DNA from: Paracentrotus lividus
Lineage: Eukaryota; Echinodermata; Echinoidea; Camarodonta; Echinidae
Length of the DNA: 64,000 nt
Direction: 5' to 3'
NCBI GenBank assembly: GCA_940671915.1
Contig: CALNVZ010003434.1
Coordinates: 24,294,912-24,358,911, forward strand
In this document: positions 48,247-58,776 of the stretch, in pieces
Position numbering within the stretch: position 1 is the stretch's first letter
Layout of the letters: each line of letters opens with the position of its first letter
Notes under the pieces: model-generated
Told to the model about the DNA's origin: nothing
What the model saw: only the letters and a program-made list of their open reading frames with translations
Databases searched by the model: none
Position numbers and translations under genes: made by a program

Positions 48247-49883
48247 ACTTTGAAAGTGGTAAAACTGCTTGATTCAGAAGTCAATGAACCCGTTTTTCAA
48301 TATGTTATCAGATTGAAAGGTCTGTGATTCATTGGAGAGATGAATTTAGAACTTTTTTCATCAATTTCAGCAAAATAGGGCCTCACGACGAGGACAAAAA
48401 TAAAGGATTATACAGTGTGTCCCACAAAAAATGCTAATGGCACTTTAGATGGGTATAATATTAAAAATACAATATAATATTATTTATATCTTTACACCCG
48501 TAAACTACAATTTGTTTTCTACAACTGGATGAAATTTTATATGTTATGGTCCGAGAATCAGAAAAATATGAGCATTTTGTCATTACACATCAGGAAACCT
48601 CTCCATCCAAGTTTGTAATGAGTAGTACCGGATGTATTGAATAAACAAACCAAAGTTTGATCATTTATACTTTGAAACATATTTCAGTAGTAATTATGAA
48701 ATTTATATCACTGTAAAGTGCAACTCATTACCATTTCAATGATACCACTCTCAGCTCACCAATATCATGTATCACTTAACCCCATTGTTTAAAATATGTC
48801 TTGCAAAATTGTGAGTGGTTCACTTTCACGCTCATTGGCTCGTTGGGTTTTCTCTTACGCACAATGGAATAACGCATCTCAAAGAGCATGAAAGTGAACA
48901 CTCACAATTTTGCAAGACTTTTTCAAAACAATGGGGTTCAGCGATGCGTGATAGAGCTGAGGGACATATTAGAATGGTAATGAGTTGCACTTTACAGTGA
49001 TATAAATTTCATAATAAATATTTTTTTTAATTATAAATGATCATTCGATATACCCGATACTGAATAGGGTTGCAGAAAATGAAGTGTAATTTACGAGTGT
49101 AGAGATATAAATAATATAATATTGTAGCTCTATTATTATACCCATCTCAAGTGCCATTAGCATTTTTTGTGGAACACACTGTATACTGTAATGAAGGCAA
49201 TTTGCCCTTGAAAATAATGCCCAACAGAGCCCTGTAAAATCTCAAAAGTGTCAACGGCAATAAATAGAGTTTTTCATGAAATAGGCCTACACTTTTTTTT
49301 TATTGCTTATTTATCTAGGAAGGACCATGTGCGCCATGAATACCAGGCATGGCGCAACTGGCCAGATAGGTGGGGTTTTATTACTAAAGAATACAGCAGA
49401 ATGAACAATCGTCTAAGAGGAGAACGAGTTTCACCCGACCCTGAAGACAAGTACTTCTATGCTAATTGTGAGCGCGGGAGTCCAATAGGCCCCGATGACA
49501 GCACTTCCCGCCAATTTCAGCCATCCGTCCAATCACTATCGCCGGCTCATTCTGGCGCGAAACTCAAACGGTCGTCTGCATACAGCAACCTCCCGTCGAT
49601 AATCAACGGTTCGTCGGGGAAAGATAAGCGATCTCAGGAATCGTCACCGGACGAGGTCGTTCACGACGTCAGCGATTTCGACGTCGACAAAGCGAAGCCC
49701 GCAAAGTTACCCCCGATCACCACCGTCAAACCCACCCCACCGGCTGGCTACGCCCGCACTACGGCTGCTATGATTGGCTGGAAACAAGATAATAAGCTGG
49801 AGACATTTGGACGAGCACCCAATGAGAGGGGACGTCAAGGCATTTTGAAGCAATTTAATTGGCCAGTGCAAGGGATCATGTGA
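47861..49883 (+). CDS. CIMIP1: CIMIP1 (C20orf85/LLC1) homologue, ciliary microtubule inner protein, two exons
   Basis: Coding exon 1 is 47861-47916 (ATG to TG, donor GTGAGT) and exon 2 is 49319-49883 (acceptor TTTATCTAG, stop TGA). Together they give 206 residues. The split codon makes Trp19, giving NYVQIAEIW joined to KDHVRHEYQAWRNWPDRWGF. From recall, this aligns with the human QDEIW, then KY, then QNWPQNWGFL segment. The end (IGWKQDN near residues 171-177 and FNWPVQGIM at the C-terminus) aligns with human IGWRS and CWPKQGVH. Residues about 60-160 are a Ser/Pro/Lys-rich, probably disordered insertion, making the protein longer than the 137-residue human one. The family binds inside doublet microtubules of motile cilia and is thought to stabilise them. 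The intron contains a 769-bp hairpin element. An additional upstream non-coding exon is possible. Confidence 0.88.
48413..49181. mobile_element. TA-flanked long-TIR hairpin element, 769 bp, in the CIMIP1 intron
   Basis: CAGTGTGTCCCACAAAAAAT at the left is mirrored by ATTTTTTGTGGAACACACTG at the right. The arms match through AATGCTAATGGCACTT, AGTGCAACTCATTACCAT and TCACAATTTTGCAAGAC, so nearly the whole element can fold back. TA flanks are at 48411-48412 and 49182-49183. No transposase. It lies between the two CIMIP1 coding exons, ending 137 bases before exon 2. Confidence 0.88.
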
Positions 49884-50939
49884 TCAACGGTGACGCCCTT
49901 TTAGCATTAGCGACAAAATAACCCAAGAAGTTTCGGCATGCATGTTATCGAATTACTTTGATATACTATACCCGTATTTTTACAACTTTTGTCTAATGCA
50001 AAATTATTATGTAGGGCCTACAGAAAGAGCAAACTATAGGAAATAAACATTTAGGATCATAATTTATCTGTATAAGAAGTATTTAATGTTTAGACGAGGA
50101 AAAAAATCACCATACACCCCAACAATATTGGCAAAACACATCGTTGTGCTTATAAAGCTTTTGAAAGTGTTATTCTTTGAATACATGTTTGCTATTTTAA
50201 ATTGTGTCACGATATTGGGTAAAATAAATAAAACAAAACATGTTAATGTGTAAGGGGAACAAATAATAAAGTGTCCCTGAAAAGAAAAACTTTTATAGTG
50301 TGCTGACTTTGATACTTTATTTGATCTATAATATTTAAATCACCAAGCAAAACAGCAGTGGCGGACCTAGCTTGATTAGACACAATATACTGTCTTTGAA
50401 GGGGCGCATTATTGTTTGTTCATAATCATGGAGCGCCCTTCCAAAGTATTGTGTCTAACCAGACAGGCTTACACTTTATATTTTTTAGAGCAAAATTATC
50501 ACAAATTTACCATGTCTCTCGTGCACCTGTGCCCTGTAACCAGGGGGCTGTCATTAGCCCCCGGGTTACAGCCCCCCCCCCCCCTGCTGTAACATAAAGA
50601 GTTAGGATGATTACAAACTTAGTAGCCTAGCCAATCGGGATCGTTGCATAGACTTCTTACATTTAAAAAAAATAAGAGTCCCTCTGTGAACATTGAATGC
50701 TTGTTTCAAATTTGTAATTGATCGAAAATCTTTATGTTACAGCACGTATGTTTTCTTCTTATTCTTCAGGGGATCATGGAAGGGTATATCCAAGGCTATA
50801 TAATTATATTCCAATTTGTTTATAATTATGTAATTTTTGAAGTAATACACATTATTCCATTTATCCTTCTCATTCCTCCTTAAACTCCAATTCCCTTTAC
50901 TTGAGCACGCCTACCCCCCCCCCCACAAAAAAAGGCAAT
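49884..50939. other. CIMIP1 3' flank with hAT-like remnant
   Basis: AATAAA words (50041-50046, 50225-50235) could serve as polyadenylation signals. Near 50354 CAGTGGCGGACCTAG resembles an hAT-type end, with AGACACAATA/TATTGTGTCT inverted words at about 50378 and 50446. CCCCCGGGTTACAGCCCCCC lies near 50557. None can be delimited as an element. Confidence 0.4.
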
Positions 50940-51184
50940 TCAACTAAATTCAGGTGAATATGACATGGAATCAATGATTTTATTCCTCTGAAATCGGTGT
51001 TGATTGAACGCTAAACGTTTTACAGTAAACGTATGCCCGGAAGCTCTTCCGCCTTTTATATCAAAGAATACTTCCGGGTCGACATCCGCAGGTTTGATGG
51101 TAACGAAGAACAAGATGGCATCATGTATGACGTCTGCGTTGCCATGGTTATTCCCTAGTAACCAATGTTCATTCTTTTCCGGGG
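50940..51184 (-). other. Possible last coding exon of an unidentified gene
   Basis: On the minus strand a clean acceptor (TTTCTTTCCTTTAAG) is followed by about 80 open codons ending in TGA at 50942-50940. The peptide includes EHWLLGNNHGNADVIHDA, then ILFFVTIKPADVDPEVFFDI and KGGRASGHTFTVKRL; composition and codon pattern look coding. I recognise no family. The plus strand of the same segment also has an ATG frame (start 51031) of 41 codons with FYIKEYFRVDIRRFDGN, so which strand, if either, is used is open. No partner exon was found. Confidence 0.33.
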
Positions 51185-52115
51185 CTTAAAGGAAAGAAAT
51201 GTAAACATAATAAGGTTAAAGAAAATGAGAAAAAAGACGCCTGTAGGTTCGTGTATCGATCAACGTCCCCCAACATTGACTCCCCGTTGCCAAGAAACAG
51301 TTTTTGATTTTCTTTAAAGGTTGAAAGAGAACGAGGGCATACTTCAAGTAGGTTAAGTCCAAGGGGAAAATATCAAGATGATAATTATCTCTTCTTTTAA
51401 AATGTATCAAATTGAAATTTCACATTACATCACCACTTACTCCAGCTTCCAGGTTGGTATCGTAATTCCTTAATCAAAATCATCTTACAAAATCTTATTA
51501 CCGAATCTTATTACAGAAAAAGGATAACACGATTTTTACCATCTGATACTGCTCTGTTTTAAGAATTCTAATTTCATAAAAAAATTTATATTTTTCTTTC
51601 TTTTTGTTAGCTCGTAGACTGTACAAAATGATAATAATCTTTTTCAAGGTTTATTATAGTTTATGATATCATTATGACAGCGTTTTGTTTTTACCCTCCG
51701 CGATTAATTTTCAATTTGGAGCTCAATTTGTCGATAAAACTGCTCAAACTAATAGACGGGAAATTATAATATTTGTATCACAAATTAACAGAACAGGGAT
51801 GAGTGACCACAAATAAACATAATTGGAATAAAGCTAATAAGAGTTGAAGGTTAAAAGCTCTTGATCCTATTTGGCCGTGGAAAGCAAAAATTTGGAAAAA
51901 GCTTAAAATAGTGGAATATTAAAATCTCTCAATCCAATACGTTTGTAAATTTGTATACAGAGGAAAGCTCAAATAAGAGCTGAAATCGCACAAAAAGGCG
52001 GGTAATGTGGAAATCCCTTTCCCTAAGATGAAATTATCAGCAAGTCAATGATTTTTCAACCTGAGTAAACATCTATAAACTATTACAAAATACCACGTAT
52101 TCTTTCATTTTAAGC
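51185..52115. other. Unannotated AT-rich DNA
   Basis: A less AT-rich piece at 51230-51300 could belong with the candidate exon next to it. Nothing else is recognised. Confidence 0.35.
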
Positions 52116-52870
52116 AATTCAATTCAATTCAATTCAATTCGTTTATTTAATCATTTAAAATCAACACACATATATATATATATACAAATCATATAAGAAT
52201 AACAATGGTAAATACAATTTAAATGATAAGGGTGCCCCTTAAAAGCAAATGCTTGATTAATGGGGCCCCCAATACATATTACATAAAAGTACATGAGGTA
52301 TAAAGCGCTTAACAAAACATAACAAACACAAACATAAAAAAAAATGTTGAAAATACAACAAGCCTACAGGGAAGGGGGGGGGGAGGGGGGGGGTGTGTCG
52401 GGCAAAGGGGGGTGAGTTATTTGATAGGTAATTATCATTGACTTTTTGAGTTTGGTTTTAAATGCTGTTACATTAGTGCTGTAAGTTATATTAGAATGTA
52501 GGGAATTCCATTTTCGAGGACCAGCTGATTTAAATGCATAGAGTTGACTGATTGAAAGCTACTGGATAATGGAATTTAGAATGGGAACGAGTGTTATATT
52601 GACGATAGTCTTTATTATATTGAAATAGATTCATTATTTTGAGAGGTGCCAAACTGTGTTTAACATAGTACATTAGAATTGCAATTTGAATTTTATGAAT
52701 GTCAAAAATTGTCAAAGTTTTTAATCCAGCAAATAATGGGCGTGACGGAGCTAAGTACGGGGAGTTCGAACAAATACGCACAGCTCTTTTTTGGTGTATG
52801 TGTATGGGGTTTAATTTTGTAGTGCCACAACTTGCCCAAGTGATGTTACCATAAAGCTGTCAATTATTCT
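52116..52870 (-). mobile_element. 5'-truncated non-LTR retrotransposon (LINE) 3' end
   Basis: The minus-strand reading contains GNITWASCGTTKLNPIHIHQ, then KRAVRICSNSPYLAPSRPLF, LKTLTIFDIHKIQIAILMYY and YNTRSHSKF. This is the typical C-terminal region following the reverse transcriptase of jockey/CR1/L2-like LINEs. After a stop (52530-52532) the motif continues in another frame as FKSAGPRKWNSLHSNI and VTAFKTKLKKS, so there is a frameshift. The element ends in an (AATTC)n tail at 52116-52140 on the plus strand, preceded by a G-rich patch (52370-52412). It is dead: catalytic RT and endonuclease parts are absent. Confidence 0.85.
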
Positions 52871-53289
52871 GTAATAATTTTTTTCGGCCAAATTAATGGT
52901 TTAAGCATGGAGAAAAGTCTCCATGGTTTAAGTCTGGAAAATATCACGTATCCATTGAATAACATTTAGAGAGATAAGGAGCGATACACAAACTTGTTTG
53001 TGTAGAGGTGGGTTTTGATACTCTACGTACAATCAGATATGATTATTAACGTCTGAGAGCTACCTTTAACTTCACTATCCGAAAGGCGTGACAAGGTTTC
53101 GAACCTATGTCCAACCTTATTCAGTTTTAAGGCTGATGCAGAGAGTTGGCATGCAGTAAGCGTATAATTATGTTTAGAATTCTCAGGTCTTATCTCGCAT
53201 TTGGTGAATCGTGATGGCGCTCGTCGACAATGATCGTCAGAAGAGAAGTGATGGTGGAAACTCTAGAATACCGACATTTCATTATTCTC
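52871..53289. other. Spacer with a possible SINE-like remnant
   Basis: GGTTTCGAACCTATGTCC near 53093-53110 gives, on the minus strand, a box-B-like GGTTCGAAACC. No box A or tRNA fold is convincing. Confidence 0.3.
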
Positions 53290-53690
53290 TCTCACCCTTT
53301 GCCACATAGGATTTTAGCTCTCTCTTCCCATCTCTCTCTCATATCTCTCTCGAGACCTCCTATCTCTTTCTCTCTCTCTCTTTCTTATATTAATGCCTTT
53401 CTCCCATATCTCTCTCTGTTACATTATCTTTCTCTCTCCCACCTCTCTCTTTCTCCTATCTCTCTCTCTTATATTAATCTTTCTCCCATATATCTCTCTG
53501 TTACTGTATATCTTTCTCTCTGGTACCTCTCTCTCTCTCTTCTATTATATCTCTTTCTCCCATATATCTCCCTCTTCTCTGCTATTACCTTTCTCTCTCC
53601 TAGTATCTCTCTCTCTCTCTCCTATATTTATCTCTTTCTCATATAATATATCTCATATGTCCCTCTCTCTCTCAGTCTATCTTATTATGA
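53290..53690. repeat. CT-rich tract with CTCTCTCCCATAT-type units
   Basis: (TC)n runs alternate with TCCCATATATCTCTCTGTTA, giving weak periodicity. The Leu/Ser-rich frames are compositional. Confidence 0.9.
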
Positions 53691-53845
53691 ATGTTCTCAA
53701 TATTCTTAGTCTAAACTTAGATTTCAACTATCCAAATTGAAAAATTTTTTCCCGAAAGTAAACATTCAGAGCTGAAATCCTCAATTTTAAAGTAACATCA
53801 CAAAATAAAAAAAAAAAAGAAATAACATTCTGGTCAAATGGAACT

Positions 53846-53851
53846 TTTATT
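53846..53851 (-). terminator. Possible polyadenylation signal for a minus-strand transcript
   Basis: AATAAA on the minus strand (TGCAATAAAAGTTCC). It could end a long 3' UTR of SNAP29, about 5.1 kb past its stop, but nearer AATAAA words exist and nothing decides the true site. Confidence 0.2.
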
Positions 53852-54277
53852 GCAGGGATAAACCATTTCAATATACATTGATATATTAGGAACAATGTTG
53901 TACAAAAAAATAAAATTCAACTTTACTTACGCTTTTCTTAAGGAAAACAATTACTTTAATAAACTACTACCTGTATAACTTATCCATTATTTATTCCACA
54001 AATACAAAAACAAACAACAATACTCTACGTTAAAAAACACAAATCAAATCAAATATAGAATATTTGCTCTGTTTAATATATAAAACAATCCATTATAGAG
54101 ATTTTTTTTTTTAATAAACAAACATAATTGCCCAATGTCCAATAGTATACAAGAAATCATAATATATACATTGGGATAGATTTATACTTAATAAAAAGAA
54201 AGAAGACACCAGTGAAATTACTCCCCATCTGACAAGTAAAGTACCTTTATGATGTTACATCCAGACTAGAAATACCA
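53852..54277. other. AT-rich spacer
   Basis: No feature recognised; contains AAACAAACAACAA and T-run segments. Confidence 0.4.
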
Positions 54278-54658
54278 CAGGGCTTGACTTTAACAGGAGC
54301 CCGGTGGCCATTGGCGCCCTAAAACCTTGGCGGGCTCCTTAGAAAGTAATTGAAAATGCCCGGCTAGCTCCTTAAATTTTTCTAGTATCAGCCACAAAAA
54401 AAAAGCTATTTCTTACCAGCACTTAAATCATTATTTCATTGTATTTTTTTTACCTGGTACGTATATTCTCTAAGTTATATTTAAAAAATGTATCGTGACA
54501 GTGTGTAATTTTTGAATAGTTAATGAACGTTATTATGACAAAAAAAAAAAAGAAGGTTTGTGATAAACTTGGGCTACATGAAACCCCTGCTGGCTCCCTA
54601 AAAAAGTGCTTAAGGAGCCCGACTGGCTCCCCAAATAAAAAGTAAAGGTCACGCCCTG
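54278..54658. mobile_element. hAT-like MITE, 381 bp, CAGGGC ends
   Basis: The left end CAGGGCTTGACTTTAACAGG and the inverse of the right end CAGGGCGTGACCTTTAC match, with further paired blocks GGAGCCCGGTGGCC/GGAGCCAGTCGGGCTCC and GGCTCCTTA. CAGGGC starts are common for hAT-type elements. No target duplication is clear. Confidence 0.7.
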
Positions 54659-54675
54659 TAATAAGTAAAGATTCT

Positions 54676-54774
54676 AGGACAACTATCCCCTGGACAACTA
54701 CCCCCCTAAAAATCAATCGCTAACCCTACACCTATCCCTATTTCAGGGGTTATTGTCCAGGGGGTAGATGTCCT
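54676..54774. mobile_element. Short foldback, AGGACAACTACCCCC family
   Basis: AGGACAACTATCCCCTGGAC at the left faces GTCCAGGGGGTAGATGTCCT at the right, with CGCTAACCCTACACC between. Length about 100 bp. Hairpin capacity is nearly complete. Confidence 0.75.
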
Positions 54775-55371
54775 GATACACTGACTACATAGACTTCATA
54801 CTGGAGATAAGCACTGATGCCATATAAAATGGGAACAGGGGATCTGATTTAAATCAATTTATAAATATAGTATTGTGAAAATTGAATGCACAATACTGTT
54901 ATCTAATCCAATAGTATAGGAGTTTTTAAACCAATATGTACATAATGTACTTTCCTTGTCAAAGGCGTTGAAACTAGTATGCAAAGCCATAATTTGTTTT
55001 GAATTTTTTCAAGAGGTTCAACTTCCCGAGGGTCATAAAAATTTAAGAGTAGTAAAATGTTTGAATATTAGTGACATGAAATTTGCCGACACAACCACTC
55101 ATAACACCATCAAGTTTAAGAGTATTTCACATTTGACAACATTTTCATTACAATGAGTATAGAAATGCTGCATGAGACATAAATATTCAATATATCCTTT
55201 TCACAGTAATTATTTATATGCATTTTCGAAGTCTTCGTACTATTACATCATCCTACCATGTGTTAATTTCATGAGTATGAATAACCAAAACAAAGTGCAT
55301 AAGGATATAATATTATGATAATTTCTTTACCAGTATGGGCATTGGTTCAACCTTATATTTTAATGAAAGTA
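54775..55371. other. AT-rich spacer
   Basis: A 66-codon frame at 54956-55156 (plus) is not recognised. Confidence 0.4.
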
Positions 55372-56843
55372 GAGGTGGGCTATAGAGGGGTAAAAAAAGG
55401 GTCATGTTTCAGAACCAAGTTTGGCCTATCTTATTTTAAGCAGCTTGTTGCCCTGATCGACATGCCACCAATTTTAAGAAAATCGGGTGAAAATTGAGAC
55501 AGTGCAGGCCAAAAAACGATTTTAAGGGGGCGTGGCCAAAAAATGCTAAGTCATCGTTTTTCAAAATTTGAAAAAGCTGTTATTATTTTATCGAAAGGGC
55601 TATAAAGATGATTCTGGTGTCTATATATATGTTTATCAGCCTGATAAATCCAATGGCAGTGTCAAAATTCAATGTGGTGAAAAAAGTACTGAAAAACAGG
55701 AATTATAGTTTTTAACCCTTTAATTACCAATAGGGTCTGTGAGGGCGCCCCTAGACAAATTTGTGTTGCTCAATCGAAACCGCCACGTTTTCAGTATTGT
55801 CGTTTCATGTATCTTTTCCTTACAGTCTTACCGATCTTTTGACGCAAGTTCATTTGAAATCGGACATATCCACAAGAGAATTACTTGACCTTGGTGGCCA
55901 AAGGCAAACCGCAATATGAGATTTTTGACATTTTGTGTACAAAACCAATGGCAAGGTCAGTTTCCTATTTTACTCTATAAATCACAGGTAAATCATTCTT
56001 TAGAACTGTTCTAGTATGCATTCGAATGAGAATTGATCCAGATAATGATTTGAAGTATCAGAAGGTCTACATCTGTAATAATTTCATGTTTTTCATTGTT
56101 TTATGAATTTCTTATGTATCTATTGTTTTTATTCTTACGTGTATTATCTTTGTTTTCCATTGTTTTAGGATTTTATAATTCAGGGCCTTCAGTTACATTT
56201 GTTTCATCTCAATGAACAATAAAAGCAGTCTAAAGAATGATTTACCTGTGATTTATAGAGTAAAATAGGAACACCTGACTGCCATTGGTTTTGTACACAA
56301 AATGTAAAAAACTCAAATTTCGGTTGACCTTTGGCACGACAAGGTCAAGTAATTCTCTTGTGGATGTCCGATTTCAATGAACTTGGTGTCAAAAGATCAG
56401 TAAGACTGTAAGGAAAAGTACATGAACAACATTTCTGAAAACGCGCCGGTTTCAATTGAGCAACACAATTTGTCTAGGGCGCCCTCACAGACCCTACCGG
56501 TAATTAAAGGGTTAAAACTGTAATTCCCCTTTTCAGTATTTTTTCACCACTATTTGCAATTTTGACACTGCCATTGGATTTCAGGCTGATAACCTATAAA
56601 TAGACATGAAATCATCTTTATAGCCCTTATAATAAAAGAATTACAGCTTTTTCAAATTTTGAAAAACGATGACTCAGCAATTTTTTGGCCACACCCCCTA
56701 AAATCGTTTTTTGGCCTCGCACTGTCTCAATTTTCACCCGATTTTTCTTATAAATTGGTGGCAAATCGATCAGTGCAACGAGCTGCTTAAAATAAGATAG
56801 GCCAAACTTGGTTCTGAAACATGACCCATTCATAGCCCACCTC
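55372..56843. mobile_element. Long palindromic element, 1.47 kb, TA-flanked, GAGGTGGGCTAT ends
   Basis: GAGGTGGGCTAT at 55372 is mirrored by ATAGCCCACCTC ending 56843, with TA outside both ends (55370-55371 and 56844-56845). Each arm is about 600 bases: shared blocks include GTTTCAGAACCAAGTTTGGC, AATCGGGTGAAAATTGAGAC, GGTCTGTGAGGGCGCCC(T) and GATTTACCTGTGATTTATAG. The spacer is about 56000-56220. Both arms encode the same short peptide (CFRTKFGLSYFKQLVALID), a result of the inversion and not a gene. Best read as a non-autonomous Tc1/mariner-type element with very long TIRs. Confidence 0.9.
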
Positions 56844-56845
56844 TA

Positions 56846-57590
56846 ATGAAAGGAAAAAGGGAGCGGAATGTATCTGATACTCAAATACTTGGACAAGAAC
56901 ATGGCAGACTTACGCAACTTAGATCCTGTTTGTCTCCCCCCTGAAAATAAGAGTGTATAAAAGCATTTACATGATAACTATTATCACTGCACTGAAAGCA
57001 TGGATTTTTTAATGAGTTGTATAGCATTTTCACTTTGTATATTTTCTTGTTATCATAAATCACAATTATCATAAATACCACAAAATGTAGTCGCAAATCC
57101 CCAAAATACAGTTCCTCCATAAATGTTCCTCTTTGAAGTCATAATCTGTGAACATTCTATTGATACTAGAGACTACAAATGTACAGGCATGGATTTGTTT
57201 AGAAATAATAAGTTCAATATCCTCAAGACTAAGCTTTAAAAAAAAACCAGCAACCAAGAAGTCTTTCATAAGATATCATATGGTTGACAGATTGAATTGA
57301 TATAACATGTACTCTGAGACAGAGCAAGAGCCATGAGCGCCCATCGTAGGTAGATACCGGCACTATGCAAGAAGCCATCATCATCACATAGCTTACATAC
57401 AAATGCCCTGTGATAGCGGCTAGCTATTCTTACGACAAGAACATTTTTAACATGATAATGTATTAACAATCGACATAATGTCTTTTGAGATGTAGAAAGG
57501 CTCATAAACTTAATTTTAATATATCCATTACCCTCCTGATTCAAAACAGACATATGAATTGATATATACAAGTAGCTTTTAAACGGTTCT
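56846..57590. other. Unannotated DNA
   Basis: Minus-strand frames of 66-101 codons overlap here without recognised motifs. If SNAP29 has a long 3' UTR this could be part of it. Confidence 0.35.
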
Positions 57591-57730
57591 AGGACAATTA
57601 CCCTCTGGACAGTTACCCCCCAGACAAATAACCCTCACCAAAACTCTACCCCTAACTCCACACCCAACCCTTACCCTATTTATGGAGGGGGTAGTTTTCC
57701 TGGGGTAATTATTCAGGGGGCAGTTGTCCT
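57591..57730. mobile_element. Short foldback, AGGACAACTACCCCC family
   Basis: AGGACAATTACCCTCTGGAC at the left mirrors GGGGGCAGTTGTCCT at the right; the centre is CCCTAACTCCACACCCAACC. 140 bp. Confidence 0.8.
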
Positions 57731-58189
57731 GATATGCTTTAAAACATATACAAATCTGCTAATCTACAAAATATGCTTATTGGATGGGGACAACAACAGG
57801 GCCTTGCCCGCATTGATCAAGTTAAACCATTCAAGGTTTCTCGATCTCACATAACTTGGGATAAAAAAAATTATGATCACATTTAGAGCAAAAATGTCTC
57901 CACAGCTTGTTGCATTACTACATAAAAATTAAAAAAAAGGTATATAAGCATTAACAACCTTCAGTTTTCATAATTTCAATAATCATATTTTTCCAGAGAC
58001 AGGCTTATATTTTGGTAAATAGTCACTTTTCATGTACATTGTATGTCACATGTGAATTCAAAGTGCATCCGTATTGAACTTAAGAGCATGGTTCCATTGA
58101 GCATGATGTGACCGATAACGTAATGTATAAGACGGTAAATTGCCAATAGGTCTAAACCCACTTTAACCAATGCATGTTTAGTCTCATCC
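57731..58189. other. Unannotated spacer
   Basis: A segment with GGTTCCATTGAGCATGAT near 58090 is repeated near 58688, on the other side of the minisatellite-like palindrome. Confidence 0.45.
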
Positions 58190-58530
58190 CACATGGTCTG
58201 ATTCCATTCCGGTTACAACCAGTTCATCTATTTGTCGTTTGATCTTTTTGTCACTTCGCCTATATACCATTTTGTTTAATTCCCACTTCATCTAATGTCC
58301 ATTTCATCTGATTTCCACTTGGTCAATTCCTGTAACAAAATTCTAACAGACTAAATATTCATTTCCGATATAAGACGAAAAAGCAATTGGACCAAAACGT
58401 AATTAGACGAATTGGCAGTTTGACCAAGTGGTCATTAGACCAAGTGAGAATTAGACCAAATTGTTAGTAGACCAAATGGGTTTAGCCCAAGTGGTATTAG
58501 ACAATGAGAGAATTGGACCAACTTAAGGTA
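58190..58530. repeat. Palindromic short tandem repeat, TTAGACCAAGTG-type 12-15-mers
   Basis: The left half has CATTTCATCTGATT/CACTTGGTC-type words. The right half has their inverses: CAAGTGGTCATTAGACC, CAAGTGAGAATTAGACC and AAATTGTTAGTAGACC. The whole can fold into a hairpin. Units duplicated outside include GCCACCCAACTATGCCACAA (58558 and 58731). Confidence 0.75.
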
Positions 58531-58776
58531 GACCAAGTGGATATAAACCTAAAAGATGCCACCCAACTATGCCACAAATTTCAGTCAAACTTAAATTTTT
58601 GTGGGTGTTTCATAAATACCAGGGTAGTTATATGCAAGTTAGATTTAATTCCAAGCGCTTTCGGTAGAGAACTTCTCAACAGCAAAGTTCCATTGAGCAT
58701 GATCTGGCCATTGATGTAATGCATAAGAAATGCCACCCAACTATGCCACAAATTTCAGTGGGACTTTGTTTTGAAT

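Noticed and set aside
53213..53310. Plus-strand ATG with MALVDNDRQKRSDGGNSRI, which looks like a protein start
   Set aside because: The frame closes after 32 codons in a CT-rich tract, no good donor is visible, and no family match is recognised.
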